Positions 51,761 through 59,440 of a DNA stretch of 64,000 bases are shown here, piece after piece (position 1 is the stretch's first letter; each line of letters opens with the position of its first letter). The position numbers and the translations under genes were made by a program. Below the pieces are notes generated by a model. The model was not told the DNA's origin, searched no databases, and saw only the letters and a program-made list of their open reading frames with translations. This stretch comes from Solirubrobacter deserti (GTDB lineage Bacteria > Actinomycetota > Thermoleophilia > Solirubrobacterales > Solirubrobacteraceae): assembly GCF_027587175.1 (NCBI RefSeq), contig NZ_JAPCID010000031.1:1-64000 (forward strand). The letters are read 5' to 3'.

Positions 51761-51949
51761 ATGAACAACAAGTCCGCCTTCGGCTCCGTCGCCCGCAAGG
51801 CGATCGGCTTCCTGGTTCTCGCGTTCGTCGCGATCTTCCTGTTCAACGCCGTGATCGGCGCCGTGGTCGGGTTCATCAAGCTCCTGCTCGCCGTCGGCCT
51901 CGTGATCGTGATGGCCGGCGCCGTGATCTGGGTGCTGCGCAAACTGTGA
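51761..51949 (+). CDS. Small two-span membrane protein
   Basis: The 62-residue protein has a short polar start (MNNKSAFGSVARK) and two hydrophobic segments (AIGFLVLAFVAIFLFNAVIGAV and LLLAVGLVIVMAGAVIWVL), ending with RKL. The TGA stop overlaps the GTG start of the next small membrane protein, so the two are coupled. The function is unknown. Confidence 0.6.
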   Translation: MNNKSAFGSVARKAIGFLVLAFVAIFLFNAVIGAVVGFIKLLLAVGLVIVMAGAVIWVLRKL

Positions 51950-52230
51950 TCTACCTGCTGCTGTGCGCCTGGTTCGGCATCGCGACCGGACTGGTCGGGC
52001 GCGTCCGCGGCTCGTCGTTCTTCATCTGGTTCGTGATCGGCGCCGTGGTGCCGGTCATCGGCCTGGTCATGGCGCTCTTCTACCGGTCTGACCGGGACGA
52101 AGTGCGCCGTCAGTGCCCCACGTGCGGCAAGCTCGTCAAGCTCCACGACCAGATGTGCATGCGGTGCGGGACCGATCTGGACTTCCCGGACTTCGCGGTT
52201 GAGCCGGAATCGGCCGCTGCTCAGCGATAA
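51946..52230 (+). CDS. Small membrane protein with zinc ribbon
   Basis: The 94-residue protein has two membrane segments (residues 1-18 and about 25-45) and a cytoplasmic zinc ribbon CPTCGKLVKLHDQMCMRCGTDLD. The two CxxC pairs are separated by 13 residues. Such ribbons mediate protein or nucleic-acid contacts at the membrane. It is coupled to the upstream 62-residue protein and lies 42 bases before ilvB. No specific function is known. Confidence 0.65.
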   Translation: MIYLLLCAWFGIATGLVGRVRGSSFFIWFVIGAVVPVIGLVMALFYRSDRDEVRRQCPTCGKLVKLHDQMCMRCGTDLDFPDFAVEPESAAAQR

Positions 52231-52272
52231 ACTCGGCTGTCGCCGTCCCCCTCGCGAGTCCCCTGGAAGGAA

Positions 52273-53967
52273 GTGACAGAGCCGATGATGCGTGCTGTCG
52301 ACGCCATCATGGAATGCCTCAAGGCCGAAGGCGTCGACGTCGTATTCGGCTATCCGGGCGGGGCCAACCTGCCGACCTACGACGCGTTCGTCGACGCCGG
52401 CATCCGCCACGTCCTCGTCCGTCATGAGGCCGGCGGCGGCCACGCCGCCGAGGGTTACGCCAAGGCCTCAGGCCGCGTGGGCGTCGTGTTCGCGACGTCC
52501 GGTCCGGGCGCCACGAACATCGTCACGCCGCTCACGGACGCGATGATGGACTCCGTCCCGCTCGTCGCCTTCACCGGCCAGGTCCGCACGGAGCTGCTCG
52601 GCACGGACGGCTTCCAGGAGGCGGACACGTTCGGCATCACGATGCCGATCGTCAAGCACTCGTTCGTCATCCAGCACCCGACGGAGATCCCGCGCGTGGT
52701 GCACGAGGCGTTCCACATCGCTCGCACCGGCCGCCCCGGCCCGGTCCTGATCGACATCCCGCAGGACCTCAGCCGCGCCGAGATCGACTATCAGCCGGTC
52801 GAGGACGTCCACCTGCCCGGCTACCAGCCGACGCTGGACGGCAACTCCAAGCAGATCCGGCTCGCCGCCAAGGCGCTGGCCAACGCACGGCGCCCGGTGC
52901 TCTACGCGGGCGGCGGCGTGATCTCCGCCCAGGCCTCGGAGGAGCTGACCGAGCTCGCCCGCTCCGGGAACTTCCCCGTCACCTGCACGCTGATGGGCCT
53001 CGGCGCGTTCCCGGCGCCCGACCAGCAGTGGCTCGGGATGCTCGGCATGCACGGCACCCGCGCGGCCAACTACGCGATGGACGAGGCGGACCTGATCGTC
53101 GCGATCGGCGCCCGCTTCGACGACCGCATCACGGGCAAGCTGAGCGAGTTCGCCCCGCGTGCCAAGTTCATCCACATCGACATCGATCCGGCCGAGATCT
53201 CCAAGAACGTGCCGGCGCACATCCCGATCGTGGGCGACGCGAAGCGCATCCTGGCCCGTCTCGTGGGCGAGTATCGGGCGCTCGAGCCCGACGCCGCGCG
53301 CCTGACCGGCTGGTGGGAGCGGATCGAGCACTGGCGCTCGCAGCACCCGCTGCGCTACGACGACAGCGCGGACAGCGAGATCAAGCCGCAGTACCTGGTC
53401 GAGGCGCTCTACAAGGCGACCAACGACGGTGACTGCATCCTGTCCAGCGACGTCGGCCAGCACCAGATGTGGGCGGCGCAGTACTTCCACTTCAAGGGCC
53501 CGCGCCGCTGGATCAACTCGGGCGGCCTGGGCACGATGGGCTTCGGCCTGCCGGCCGCGATCGGCGCCGCGATCGCCTGCCCGGACGTGCCGAGCGTCCT
53601 GCTCACGGGTGACGGCTCGTTCCAGATGAACATCCAGGAGCTCGGCACCGCCAAGCAGTTCGACGTCCCGGTCAAGTGCGTGATCATGGACAACGGCTAC
53701 CTGGGCATGGTCCGCCAGTGGCAGGAGCTGTTCTGGGACCGCCGGTACTCCAACGTCGAGATGGGCTCCTACCCGGACTGGGTCAAGCTCGCCGAGGCCT
53801 ACGGCGCGCACGGCGTGCTCCTGCAGGACAAGACCACTCTCGTCGAGGACCTGCGGACCGCGCTCGCCACGCCCGGCCCGGTCGTGGTCGACGTGAAGGT
53901 CACGCGCGAGGAGAACACGTACCCGATGATCGCGCCGGGCGCCGCCGCGCGGGAAATGGTGGGCTGA
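52273..53967 (+). CDS. ilvB: Acetolactate synthase large subunit
   Basis: This thiamine-diphosphate enzyme condenses two pyruvates to acetolactate (or pyruvate with 2-oxobutyrate) in valine, leucine and isoleucine synthesis. The 564-residue chain shows catalytic Glu52 in RHEAGGGHAAEGYA, SGPGATN, the FAD region (GARFDDRITGKLSEFAP) and the ThDP motif GDGSFQMNIQEL..VIMDNGYLG. The start used is GTG 52273, preceded by GGAAGG; ATG 52285 is possible. The small regulatory subunit gene follows 3 bases later. Confidence 0.95.
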   Translation: MTEPMMRAVDAIMECLKAEGVDVVFGYPGGANLPTYDAFVDAGIRHVLVRHEAGGGHAAEGYAKASGRVGVVFATSGPGATNIVTPLTDAMMDSVPLVAFTGQVRTELLGTDGFQEADTFGITMPIVKHSFVIQHPTEIPRVVHEAFHIARTGRPGPVLIDIPQDLSRAEIDYQPVEDVHLPGYQPTLDGNSKQIRLAAKALANARRPVLYAGGGVISAQASEELTELARSGNFPVTCTLMGLGAFPAPDQQWLGMLGMHGTRAANYAMDEADLIVAIGARFDDRITGKLSEFAPRAKFIHIDIDPAEISKNVPAHIPIVGDAKRILARLVGEYRALEPDAARLTGWWERIEHWRSQHPLRYDDSADSEIKPQYLVEALYKATNDGDCILSSDVGQHQMWAAQYFHFKGPRRWINSGGLGTMGFGLPAAIGAAIACPDVPSVLLTGDGSFQMNIQELGTAKQFDVPVKCVIMDNGYLGMVRQWQELFWDRRYSNVEMGSYPDWVKLAEAYGAHGVLLQDKTTLVEDLRTALATPGPVVVDVKVTREENTYPMIAPGAAAREMVG

Positions 53968-53970
53968 GCC

Positions 53971-54528
53971 GTGGGCGAACCCGGAACCAAGGAAGTCCTG
54001 TCGCTCGAGGAGCTCGAGGCGTCCGTCGGCCTGCGCACCGGCCGCAAGCACATCCTCTCGATCCTGGTCGAGAACAAGCCGGGCGTGCTGACCCGCATCG
54101 CCGGCCTGTTCGCGCGGCGGGGCTTCAACATCGACACGCTCGCCGTCGGCCCGACCGACGACCCGACGCTCTCGCGCATCACGCTGACCCTGGACGGCGC
54201 GATGCACCCGATCGACCAGGTGACCAAGCAACTGCACAAGCTGGTCAACGTCATCAAGATCCGCGACCTGGAGCCGACCGAGACGGTCGCGCGCGAGCTC
54301 GCCCTGTTCAAGGTGAGCGCCGACGGCTCCACCCGCGCCGAGGTCATGCAGATGGTCGAGATCTTCCGCGGGAAGATCATCGACGTCTCCAAGCGGTCCG
54401 TGATCATCGAGGTCACGGGCTCGTTCGACAAGATCGAGGCGTTCGAGCGGATGGTCCGGCCCTTCGGCCTGATCGAGATGGCCCGCACCGGCGAGATCGC
54501 CATCAGCCGCGGTCGCGGCGAGACCTGA
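53971..54528 (+). CDS. ilvH: Acetolactate synthase small (regulatory) subunit
   Basis: The 185-residue subunit activates the large subunit and confers feedback inhibition by valine. An ACT domain is visible in HILSILVENKPGVLTRIAGLFARRGFNIDTLAVGPTDDPTLSRIT, followed by the C-terminal domain RELALFKVSADGSTRAEVMQMVEIFRGKIIDVS..GSFDKIEAFERMVRPFGLIEMARTGEIAISRG. An N-terminal extension of about 25 residues precedes the ACT domain. ilvC, the usual next gene, is absent; two hairpins follow. Confidence 0.95.
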   Translation: MGEPGTKEVLSLEELEASVGLRTGRKHILSILVENKPGVLTRIAGLFARRGFNIDTLAVGPTDDPTLSRITLTLDGAMHPIDQVTKQLHKLVNVIKIRDLEPTETVARELALFKVSADGSTRAEVMQMVEIFRGKIIDVSKRSVIIEVTGSFDKIEAFERMVRPFGLIEMARTGEIAISRGRGET

Positions 54529-54542
54529 CCCACGGGTGTGCG

Positions 54543-54573
54543 GGTGGGCGTCCGCGGGTCCGCGGCGCCCACC
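54543..54573 (+). terminator. Terminator hairpin after ilvH
   Basis: GGTGGGCG (54543-54550) pairs perfectly with CGCCCACC (54566-54573), and the inner CCG/CGG bases of the two CCGCGG copies extend the stem. It lies 14 bases beyond the ilvH stop codon. Confidence 0.7.
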
Positions 54574-54582
54574 ACGCGAACC

Positions 54583-54633
54583 GGGGGTGATGAACGAACC
54601 GGTCCTGTGAGGACCGTCTCGTTCATCACCCCC
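54583..54633. repeat. Stand-alone 51-bp palindromic element, copy 2
   Basis: GGGGGTGATGAACGA (54583-54597) is the exact inverted complement of TCGTTCATCACCCCC (54619-54633). Inside, GGTCC (54601-54605) pairs with GGACC (54611-54615). Read on the minus strand it starts GGGGGTG-ATG-AAC and encodes MNETVLTGPVRSSPP, which aligns codon by codon with MNKQVARGLVRTSPR at the start of the DUF559-like gene at 34604. It may be a relic of such a gene or a binding site for its product. Confidence 0.85.
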
Positions 54634-54650
54634 GCCACTTCATAACCTGT

Positions 54651-56090
54651 ATGGCCTTGACGGTCGGCCAACTCACGCCAGGACGCGGACTCGCTGTCGA
54701 CGCCGATGCGCTGCTGCGGCGCGCCGAGCGCGCGATCAAGCGTGCGCGCAAGTCAGGCGAGCCGGTCCTGCTGGGGCTGACGGTGCGCGTCGGGTCGGAA
54801 GTGGACCCGAGCGCGGTTGTCTTCGCATCCCGCGCTGAGGGCGAGGACTGGTTCTGCTTCGAGCAGCCCGACCGTGCGGGTTCCGCGCTGGCGGCGTTGG
54901 GCGTCGTGACGCGGCTGACCGCGAGCGGCCCGTCCCGCTTCAAGCAGGTCTCCGCGGCGTGGCGCGCGCTGGCCGCCGACGCCGTCGCCGACGCGCCGGA
55001 CGGCCCGCCGGGCGCCGGCCTCGTGGCGGTGGGCGGCTTCGCCTTCGCCCCCGATGGCGGCCGCGCGCCGCACTGGGAGGGCTTCTCGGCCGCGGATCTC
55101 GTCGTGCCCGAGGTGTCCCTGGCGCGGCGTGGTGACGACGTCCGCCTCACCGTGGCTGCGCTCGTCGCCCCGGACGATGTGCCGTCCGATCTCGCCGAGC
55201 GCCTGTCGGCCCGGGTGGCTTCGCTGCGCCTCGATCCGCTGCCGATGCTCGATCCGGACCCCGTCGGCAAGTTCCGCGTGGACTCCGTCGCGCCGCCCGA
55301 GCACTACGAGGCCGCCGTCGCCCGCGCCGTCGAACGCATCCGCGCCGGCGCCTTCGAGAAGATCGTCCTGGCGCGCGAGGTCACCGTCCAGGCCCCGACG
55401 CCCCACGACGCCGCTGCCGTCTTCGGCGTCCTGCGCTCCGGTTTCGACTCCTGCTACGTCTTCTGCGCGGGCCGCGGCGACGCCGCCTTCATCGCCGCCT
55501 CACCCGAGCTGCTGGTCCGCCGCGACGGCGCCCGCGCCCAGACCGTTGCCCTGGCCGGCTCCACCCGCCGCTCCGCCGACCCCGCCGTCGACAACCACCT
55601 CGGCGAACAGCTCCTGCGCTCGGTCAAGGACCGCGAGGAGCAGGAGATCGTCGTCCGCCGCATCGCGCAGGCGCTGAAGCCCCACGCGGTCTGGGTCGCG
55701 GCGCCCGACGAGCCGACCGTCATCCGCGTCGCGAACATCCAGCACCTCGCCACGCCGATCCGCGCCCAGCTCGCGCACCCCTTGAGCGCGATCGAGCTCG
55801 CCGCGCTGCTTCACCCGACGCCCGCTGTGGGCGGCGAACCCCATGCCGCCGCGGTGCCCTTGATCCCCGCGCTGGAGGGCCTGGACCGCGGCTGGTACGC
55901 GGGCGCCATCGGGTGGACGGACGCCAACGACGACGGCGAGTTCTGCGTGGCGCTCCGCTGCGCGCTCCTCCGCGGCCACGAAGGGCGCCTGTACGCAGGC
56001 GTCGGCGTGGTCCGCGACTCGGACCCGGCGTCCGAGCTCGCCGAGACCGAGATCAAGCTCGGCGCACTCCTCCCGGTCCTTTCCGGCTAG
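54651..56090 (+). CDS. menF: Isochorismate synthase
   Basis: The enzyme converts chorismate to isochorismate, the first committed menaquinone step. The 479-residue protein has the chorismate-binding fold with the C-terminal signatures FEKIVLAREVTVQA, FIAASPELLVRRDGARAQTVALAGSTRR, LLRSVKDREEQEIVV, HLATPIRAQL, HPTPAVGGEPHAAA and RGWYAGAIGWTDANDDGEFCVALR. Salicylate and siderophore isochorismate synthases share them, but the neighbouring men genes point to menaquinone. It is the first plus-strand gene of the cluster. Confidence 0.92.
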   Translation: MALTVGQLTPGRGLAVDADALLRRAERAIKRARKSGEPVLLGLTVRVGSEVDPSAVVFASRAEGEDWFCFEQPDRAGSALAALGVVTRLTASGPSRFKQVSAAWRALAADAVADAPDGPPGAGLVAVGGFAFAPDGGRAPHWEGFSAADLVVPEVSLARRGDDVRLTVAALVAPDDVPSDLAERLSARVASLRLDPLPMLDPDPVGKFRVDSVAPPEHYEAAVARAVERIRAGAFEKIVLAREVTVQAPTPHDAAAVFGVLRSGFDSCYVFCAGRGDAAFIAASPELLVRRDGARAQTVALAGSTRRSADPAVDNHLGEQLLRSVKDREEQEIVVRRIAQALKPHAVWVAAPDEPTVIRVANIQHLATPIRAQLAHPLSAIELAALLHPTPAVGGEPHAAAVPLIPALEGLDRGWYAGAIGWTDANDDGEFCVALRCALLRGHEGRLYAGVGVVRDSDPASELAETEIKLGALLPVLSG

Positions 56091-56107
56091 CCCGTGATCG
56101 TCGTCTA

Positions 56108-56449
56108 CTAGCGGCCGAGTCGGCGCCTCCAGCGCCTGCCGGAGCGCTTGAGGTTCGTCTCCATCGCCCCGAGCGCGCCCCGGTGCTCGGGCAGCGCGGC
56201 GGCTTCGGCGGCGTCGATCGAGAGCGTGACCTGCCTCAGCGTGATGCGCGCGACCTCCGGCGCGTCGACGAACACACGACCCTTGTCGGTCTTGACGACG
56301 ATGCCGTCGAAGATGTGCTCGCGGGCGTTGTCCTGGACGCGGTGGACGAGGCCGACGCGGACGCCGTCGGAGGTGACGACCGGGACGCCGCGGGGCAGGG
56401 CCTGGTAGCCGATCTGGTGGTCGTCGTCGTCCGGGGCGGCAGCGCTCAC
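56108..56449 (-). CDS. PRC-barrel-like small protein
   Basis: The 113-residue protein (GTG start) contains QALPRGVPVVTSDGVRVGLVHRVQDNAREHIFDGIVVKTDKGRVFVDAPEVARIT, a beta-rich segment resembling PRC-barrel or DUF2171 modules. A strongly basic end follows (RSGRRWRRRLGR). Its place between menF and menD may be incidental. I cannot assign a function; relatives with this fold bind RNA or protein partners. Confidence 0.6.
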   Translation of the reverse strand: MSAAAPDDDDHQIGYQALPRGVPVVTSDGVRVGLVHRVQDNAREHIFDGIVVKTDKGRVFVDAPEVARITLRQVTLSIDAAEAAALPEHRGALGAMETNLKRSGRRWRRRLGR

Positions 56450-56459
56450 GGAGCCAAAG

Positions 56460-56726
56460 CTAGCGGCCCGCGCGCCGCCAGACCTCGACGACTTCGCGGA
56501 CGCTCGCCGTTCGCCAGGAGATGCGGGAGTCCAAGGGCTTGACCTTGAGCTCGAAGCGGTTGCTCTCCAGCTGCTCGAGCTCGAGGACGAGGGCGTGGTA
56601 GCGGCGGCCGCGCTTGTCGATCTCGACGATGTCCCCGGGCGCGATGCCCTTGGAGGTCGTGCGCTTGGTCGAGGGCGCGGAGGGCTCGATCGAGAGCAGG
56701 GAGACCTGGTGGATGTCGGCCGACAC
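56460..56726 (-). CDS. Small unknown protein between men genes
   Basis: The GTG at 56726 gives 88 residues; the frame stays open far upstream but there it merely shadows menD. The core GIAPGDIVEIDKRGRRYHALVLELEQLESNRFELKVKPLDSRISWRTASVREVVEVWRR is beta-rich, like a KOW or SH3-type barrel. It lies 11 bases downstream of menD on the same strand and is probably cotranscribed with it. No family is firmly recognised. Confidence 0.55.
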   Translation of the reverse strand: MSADIHQVSLLSIEPSAPSTKRTTSKGIAPGDIVEIDKRGRRYHALVLELEQLESNRFELKVKPLDSRISWRTASVREVVEVWRRAGR

Positions 56727-56737
56727 GACGGCGAACT

Positions 56738-58462
56738 CTAAGTCGAGGAGCGGACGGACTCCCAGACGCGGCGGTGCAGGTCCACGTTCTCGCTGCGGTC
56801 GGTCCGGACGCTGATGATCGTCGAGCGGTCGGCGACCAAGGCCCGGTCGAGGGCCGAGCGAAACGACTCGACGTCCGCGACAGGCTCCCAGCCGAGCCCG
56901 TACAGCGCGGCGGCGTGGGCGAAGTCGAGCCCGTGCGGCGTCGCGATGTGGTCGACGTACGCGGCGCCCTGCCCGGAGGCCGGGAGGAACTCGAAGATGC
57001 CGCCGCCGTCGTTGTCGATCAGCACGATCACCAACCGCAACCCGAGCCGGGAAGCCGCGAGCAGGCCGCCCACGTCGTGGGCCAGCGCGACGTCGCCGAT
57101 CAGCAGCACGACCGGCCCTGAGGACGCCGCAGCGACACCGAACGCCGTGGAGACCGTCCCGTCGATCCCGTTCGCGCCCCGATTCGACAACACGCGGAAC
57201 GCGTTCGGCCGCGCCGGGAAGAACGTCTCGACGTCCCGCACGGGCATCGACGAGGCCACGACCAGCACGGCTTCGTCCGGGAGCCGCGAGCCCAGCTCGG
57301 CGGACACGCGCGGCTCGTTCAACGCACTTCCCAATGCGCCCGCGATCGCCCCCGCGGCGGCCCGGTCCGCGGCGTGCCAGCGCTCGAACCACGACCGGTC
57401 ACGACGCTTGCGCACGCGCGCCGTCAGCTCGTCGAACGTCACGCGCGGGTTCGCCGCCACGATCGTGCCCACCGACCCGTCCGGGTCCTGCCAGGCGGTT
57501 TCCGCGTCGAAGGAGACCTGCAGCGCGCCGCTCGAAGCCAGCCACGCGCGCAACGGCTTGGACGTCGGCAGATCCCCGACCCGCAACACCAGATCCGGTA
57601 CCACCGACGAACCGAACGCCTCGGAGCGCAGCAGCGCGTCGTAATGCGCGATGGCCGCCGGCCCGCGCCGCGCGCCCGACAGCGGATCGGCCAGCAGCGG
57701 CAGCCCCGCCTTCTCGCAGAACGCCGCCAACGACGCGCCCAACCGCGGATCGCGCTCGGACCGCCCCGCGACGACGACCGCCCGCGACGCCTCGCGCACC
57801 TGCTGCGTCAACGCACCGATCACGTCGTCGGACGCCACCCGCGGCACGGGCGGGCGCGCCACCCACGGCCGCCCGCCCGCACGCCCTTCGACCACCTCCG
57901 TCGCAGGAACCCCGGACGAGCCGTCCGGCACCAGCGGCTCCCGGAACGAGAAGTTCAGGTGCACCGGCCCGGGGCGCCCGTCCAGCGCCGTCCAGAACGC
58001 GCGGCACGCGAGCTGCCGCAGCCAGCGCACCCGCGCCGGGGAGGCGGGAAAGTCGTCGACCTCGAAGAACCACTTGGCGGCAGACCCATACAGCCCGATC
58101 TGGTCGATCGTCTGCCCAGCGCCGATCGCGCGCAGCTCAGGCGGGCGGTCCGCGGTCAACACCAGCAGCGGCACGCGCGCCTCGTACGCCTCGTGCACGG
58201 CGGGCGCGTAGTTCGCGGCCGCCGTCCCTGACGTGCACACCAGGGCGGGCGGCACGCCGGTCGTCTTCGCCAGCCCCAGCGCGAAGAAAGCGCCGCTCCG
58301 CTCATCGAGGTGGGACGTCGAGCGCAGGCGCCCATCCCAGGCAAACGACAAGGTCAAAGGCGTCGAGCGCGACCCCGGCGAGGTGCAGGCGTCGCGCAGC
58401 CCGCAGCGGACGAGCTCGTCCACGAAGGCGCGCAGGCACAGATACGTGTCGGTTCCGGGCAT
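56738..58462 (-). CDS. menD: SEPHCHC synthase MenD
   Basis: This ThDP-dependent enzyme adds succinyl semialdehyde from 2-oxoglutarate to isochorismate. The ATG at 58462 gives 574 residues (MPGTDTYLCLRAFVDELVRCGLRDACTSPGSRSTPL). The catalytic Glu lies in DERSGAFFALGLAK, with TSGTAAANYAPAVHEA and LTADRPPELR nearby. The ThDP-binding stretch is GDVALAHDVGGLL..VIVLIDNDGGGIFEFLP. The start codon overlaps the divergent menH start region, so both promoters must lie within coding DNA. Confidence 0.95.
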   Translation of the reverse strand: MPGTDTYLCLRAFVDELVRCGLRDACTSPGSRSTPLTLSFAWDGRLRSTSHLDERSGAFFALGLAKTTGVPPALVCTSGTAAANYAPAVHEAYEARVPLLVLTADRPPELRAIGAGQTIDQIGLYGSAAKWFFEVDDFPASPARVRWLRQLACRAFWTALDGRPGPVHLNFSFREPLVPDGSSGVPATEVVEGRAGGRPWVARPPVPRVASDDVIGALTQQVREASRAVVVAGRSERDPRLGASLAAFCEKAGLPLLADPLSGARRGPAAIAHYDALLRSEAFGSSVVPDLVLRVGDLPTSKPLRAWLASSGALQVSFDAETAWQDPDGSVGTIVAANPRVTFDELTARVRKRRDRSWFERWHAADRAAAGAIAGALGSALNEPRVSAELGSRLPDEAVLVVASSMPVRDVETFFPARPNAFRVLSNRGANGIDGTVSTAFGVAAASSGPVVLLIGDVALAHDVGGLLAASRLGLRLVIVLIDNDGGGIFEFLPASGQGAAYVDHIATPHGLDFAHAAALYGLGWEPVADVESFRSALDRALVADRSTIISVRTDRSENVDLHRRVWESVRSST

Positions 58463-58463
58463 G

Positions 58464-59204
58464 ATGGAGAAAATGCTGCCGCCGCTCGTCCTGCTGCACG
58501 GCTTCACGCAGACCCGCCAATCCTGGCGGCGCACGGCGACCCAGCTCACCTCACGCTACCGCGTGCTCACGCCGGACCTGCCCGGCCACGGCCAGGCGGC
58601 GCACCGCACGCCGAGCTGCGACGCCGTCACTGCTTACCTGCGCGCGCTCACCCCGAGCACCCCGTTCACGCTCGTCGGCTACAGCATGGGCGGCCGGATC
58701 GCGCTCCACGCCGCGTTCCAGCTCGACCTCGACCGGCTCGTCCTGATCGGCGCCAGCCCGGGCATCGCCGACCCCGCCGAACACGAGCAGCGCCGCCGCG
58801 CCGACGAGGCGCTCGCCGCCAAGATCGAAGAAATCGGCGTCGAGGCGTTCGCCCGCGAGTGGGGGAACCTGCCGCTCTTCGCCGGCCAGCCGGAGCGCGT
58901 AAGGGCCGCCGCCTACGCCGACCGCCTGCGCAACACCCCGCACGGCCTCGCCCAAGCCCTCAGAGGCCTGGGCACGGGCACCATGGAGCCCCTGTGGGAC
59001 CGGCTTCCGCAACTCCAGACGCCCGTCACGCTCATCACGGGCGAGCGCGACGAGAAGTTCCGCGCGCTCGCCGAAGACATGGCGAGGCGGTTACCGAACG
59101 CCGAGCACGTGACGATCCCGAACACCGGCCACGCACCGCAGCTGGAGGATCCAGCCGCGGTGGCTCACCAGTTGGGGTCGCCCTCCTCGTCGGCCTCCGC
59201 GTAG
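58464..59204 (+). CDS. menH: SHCHC synthase MenH (alpha/beta hydrolase)
   Basis: MenH removes pyruvate from SEPHCHC to give SHCHC. Starts at 58461, 58464 or 58473 are all in frame; 58464 gives 246 residues. The protein opens LPPLVLLHGFTQTRQSWR and has PDLPGHGQ, the nucleophile elbow VGYSMGGRIALH, an aspartate in ITGERDEKF and a histidine in PNTGHAPQLEDP, all typical of MenH. Its ATG nearly coincides with that of divergent menD. The 3' end overlaps the convergent small acidic gene by 40 bases. Confidence 0.9.
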   Translation: MEKMLPPLVLLHGFTQTRQSWRRTATQLTSRYRVLTPDLPGHGQAAHRTPSCDAVTAYLRALTPSTPFTLVGYSMGGRIALHAAFQLDLDRLVLIGASPGIADPAEHEQRRRADEALAAKIEEIGVEAFAREWGNLPLFAGQPERVRAAAYADRLRNTPHGLAQALRGLGTGTMEPLWDRLPQLQTPVTLITGERDEKFRALAEDMARRLPNAEHVTIPNTGHAPQLEDPAAVAHQLGSPSSSASA

Positions 59205-59419
59205 TCGTCGCCGTCGAAGTCGTCCTCGAGCAGGTCGTCGAACTGCGCGCCGTCGCGCATGATCGGCTCCGTGCTGTGCTGGTCGCCGTGCTCGGCGTGT
59301 TCGATGAGATCCGCTTCGGCGAGTTCGAAACCCTCGCTCTCGCCCTCACCAGCTTCGATCAGCGGTGCGAGCGCGGGATCGACCGGGTCGTCCGGCGTCT
59401 CAGGCCATTCGCGTGCCAT
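59165..59419 (-). CDS. Small acidic protein with EGFELAE motif
   Basis: The 84-residue protein is strongly acidic (QFDDLLEDDFDGDDYAEADEEGD near the end) and has no membrane span. It contains EGESEGFELAEADLIEHAEHG (about residues 25-45), which matches GQAEGFELAEQQLIENAENA in the protein encoded at 30355-30828. The two are otherwise dissimilar apart from acidity. It lies 21 bases upstream of the menC stop side on the same strand. The function is unknown. Confidence 0.6.
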   Translation of the reverse strand: MAREWPETPDDPVDPALAPLIEAGEGESEGFELAEADLIEHAEHGDQHSTEPIMRDGAQFDDLLEDDFDGDDYAEADEEGDPNW

Positions 59420-59440
59420 GCGGCGAACCCTACAGCCACG

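Noticed and set aside
56738-58549. Longer MenD start at 58549
   Set aside because: The extra 29 residues are Cys/Arg-rich, lie inside menH and have no MenD similarity; the ATG at 58462 fits the family N-terminus.
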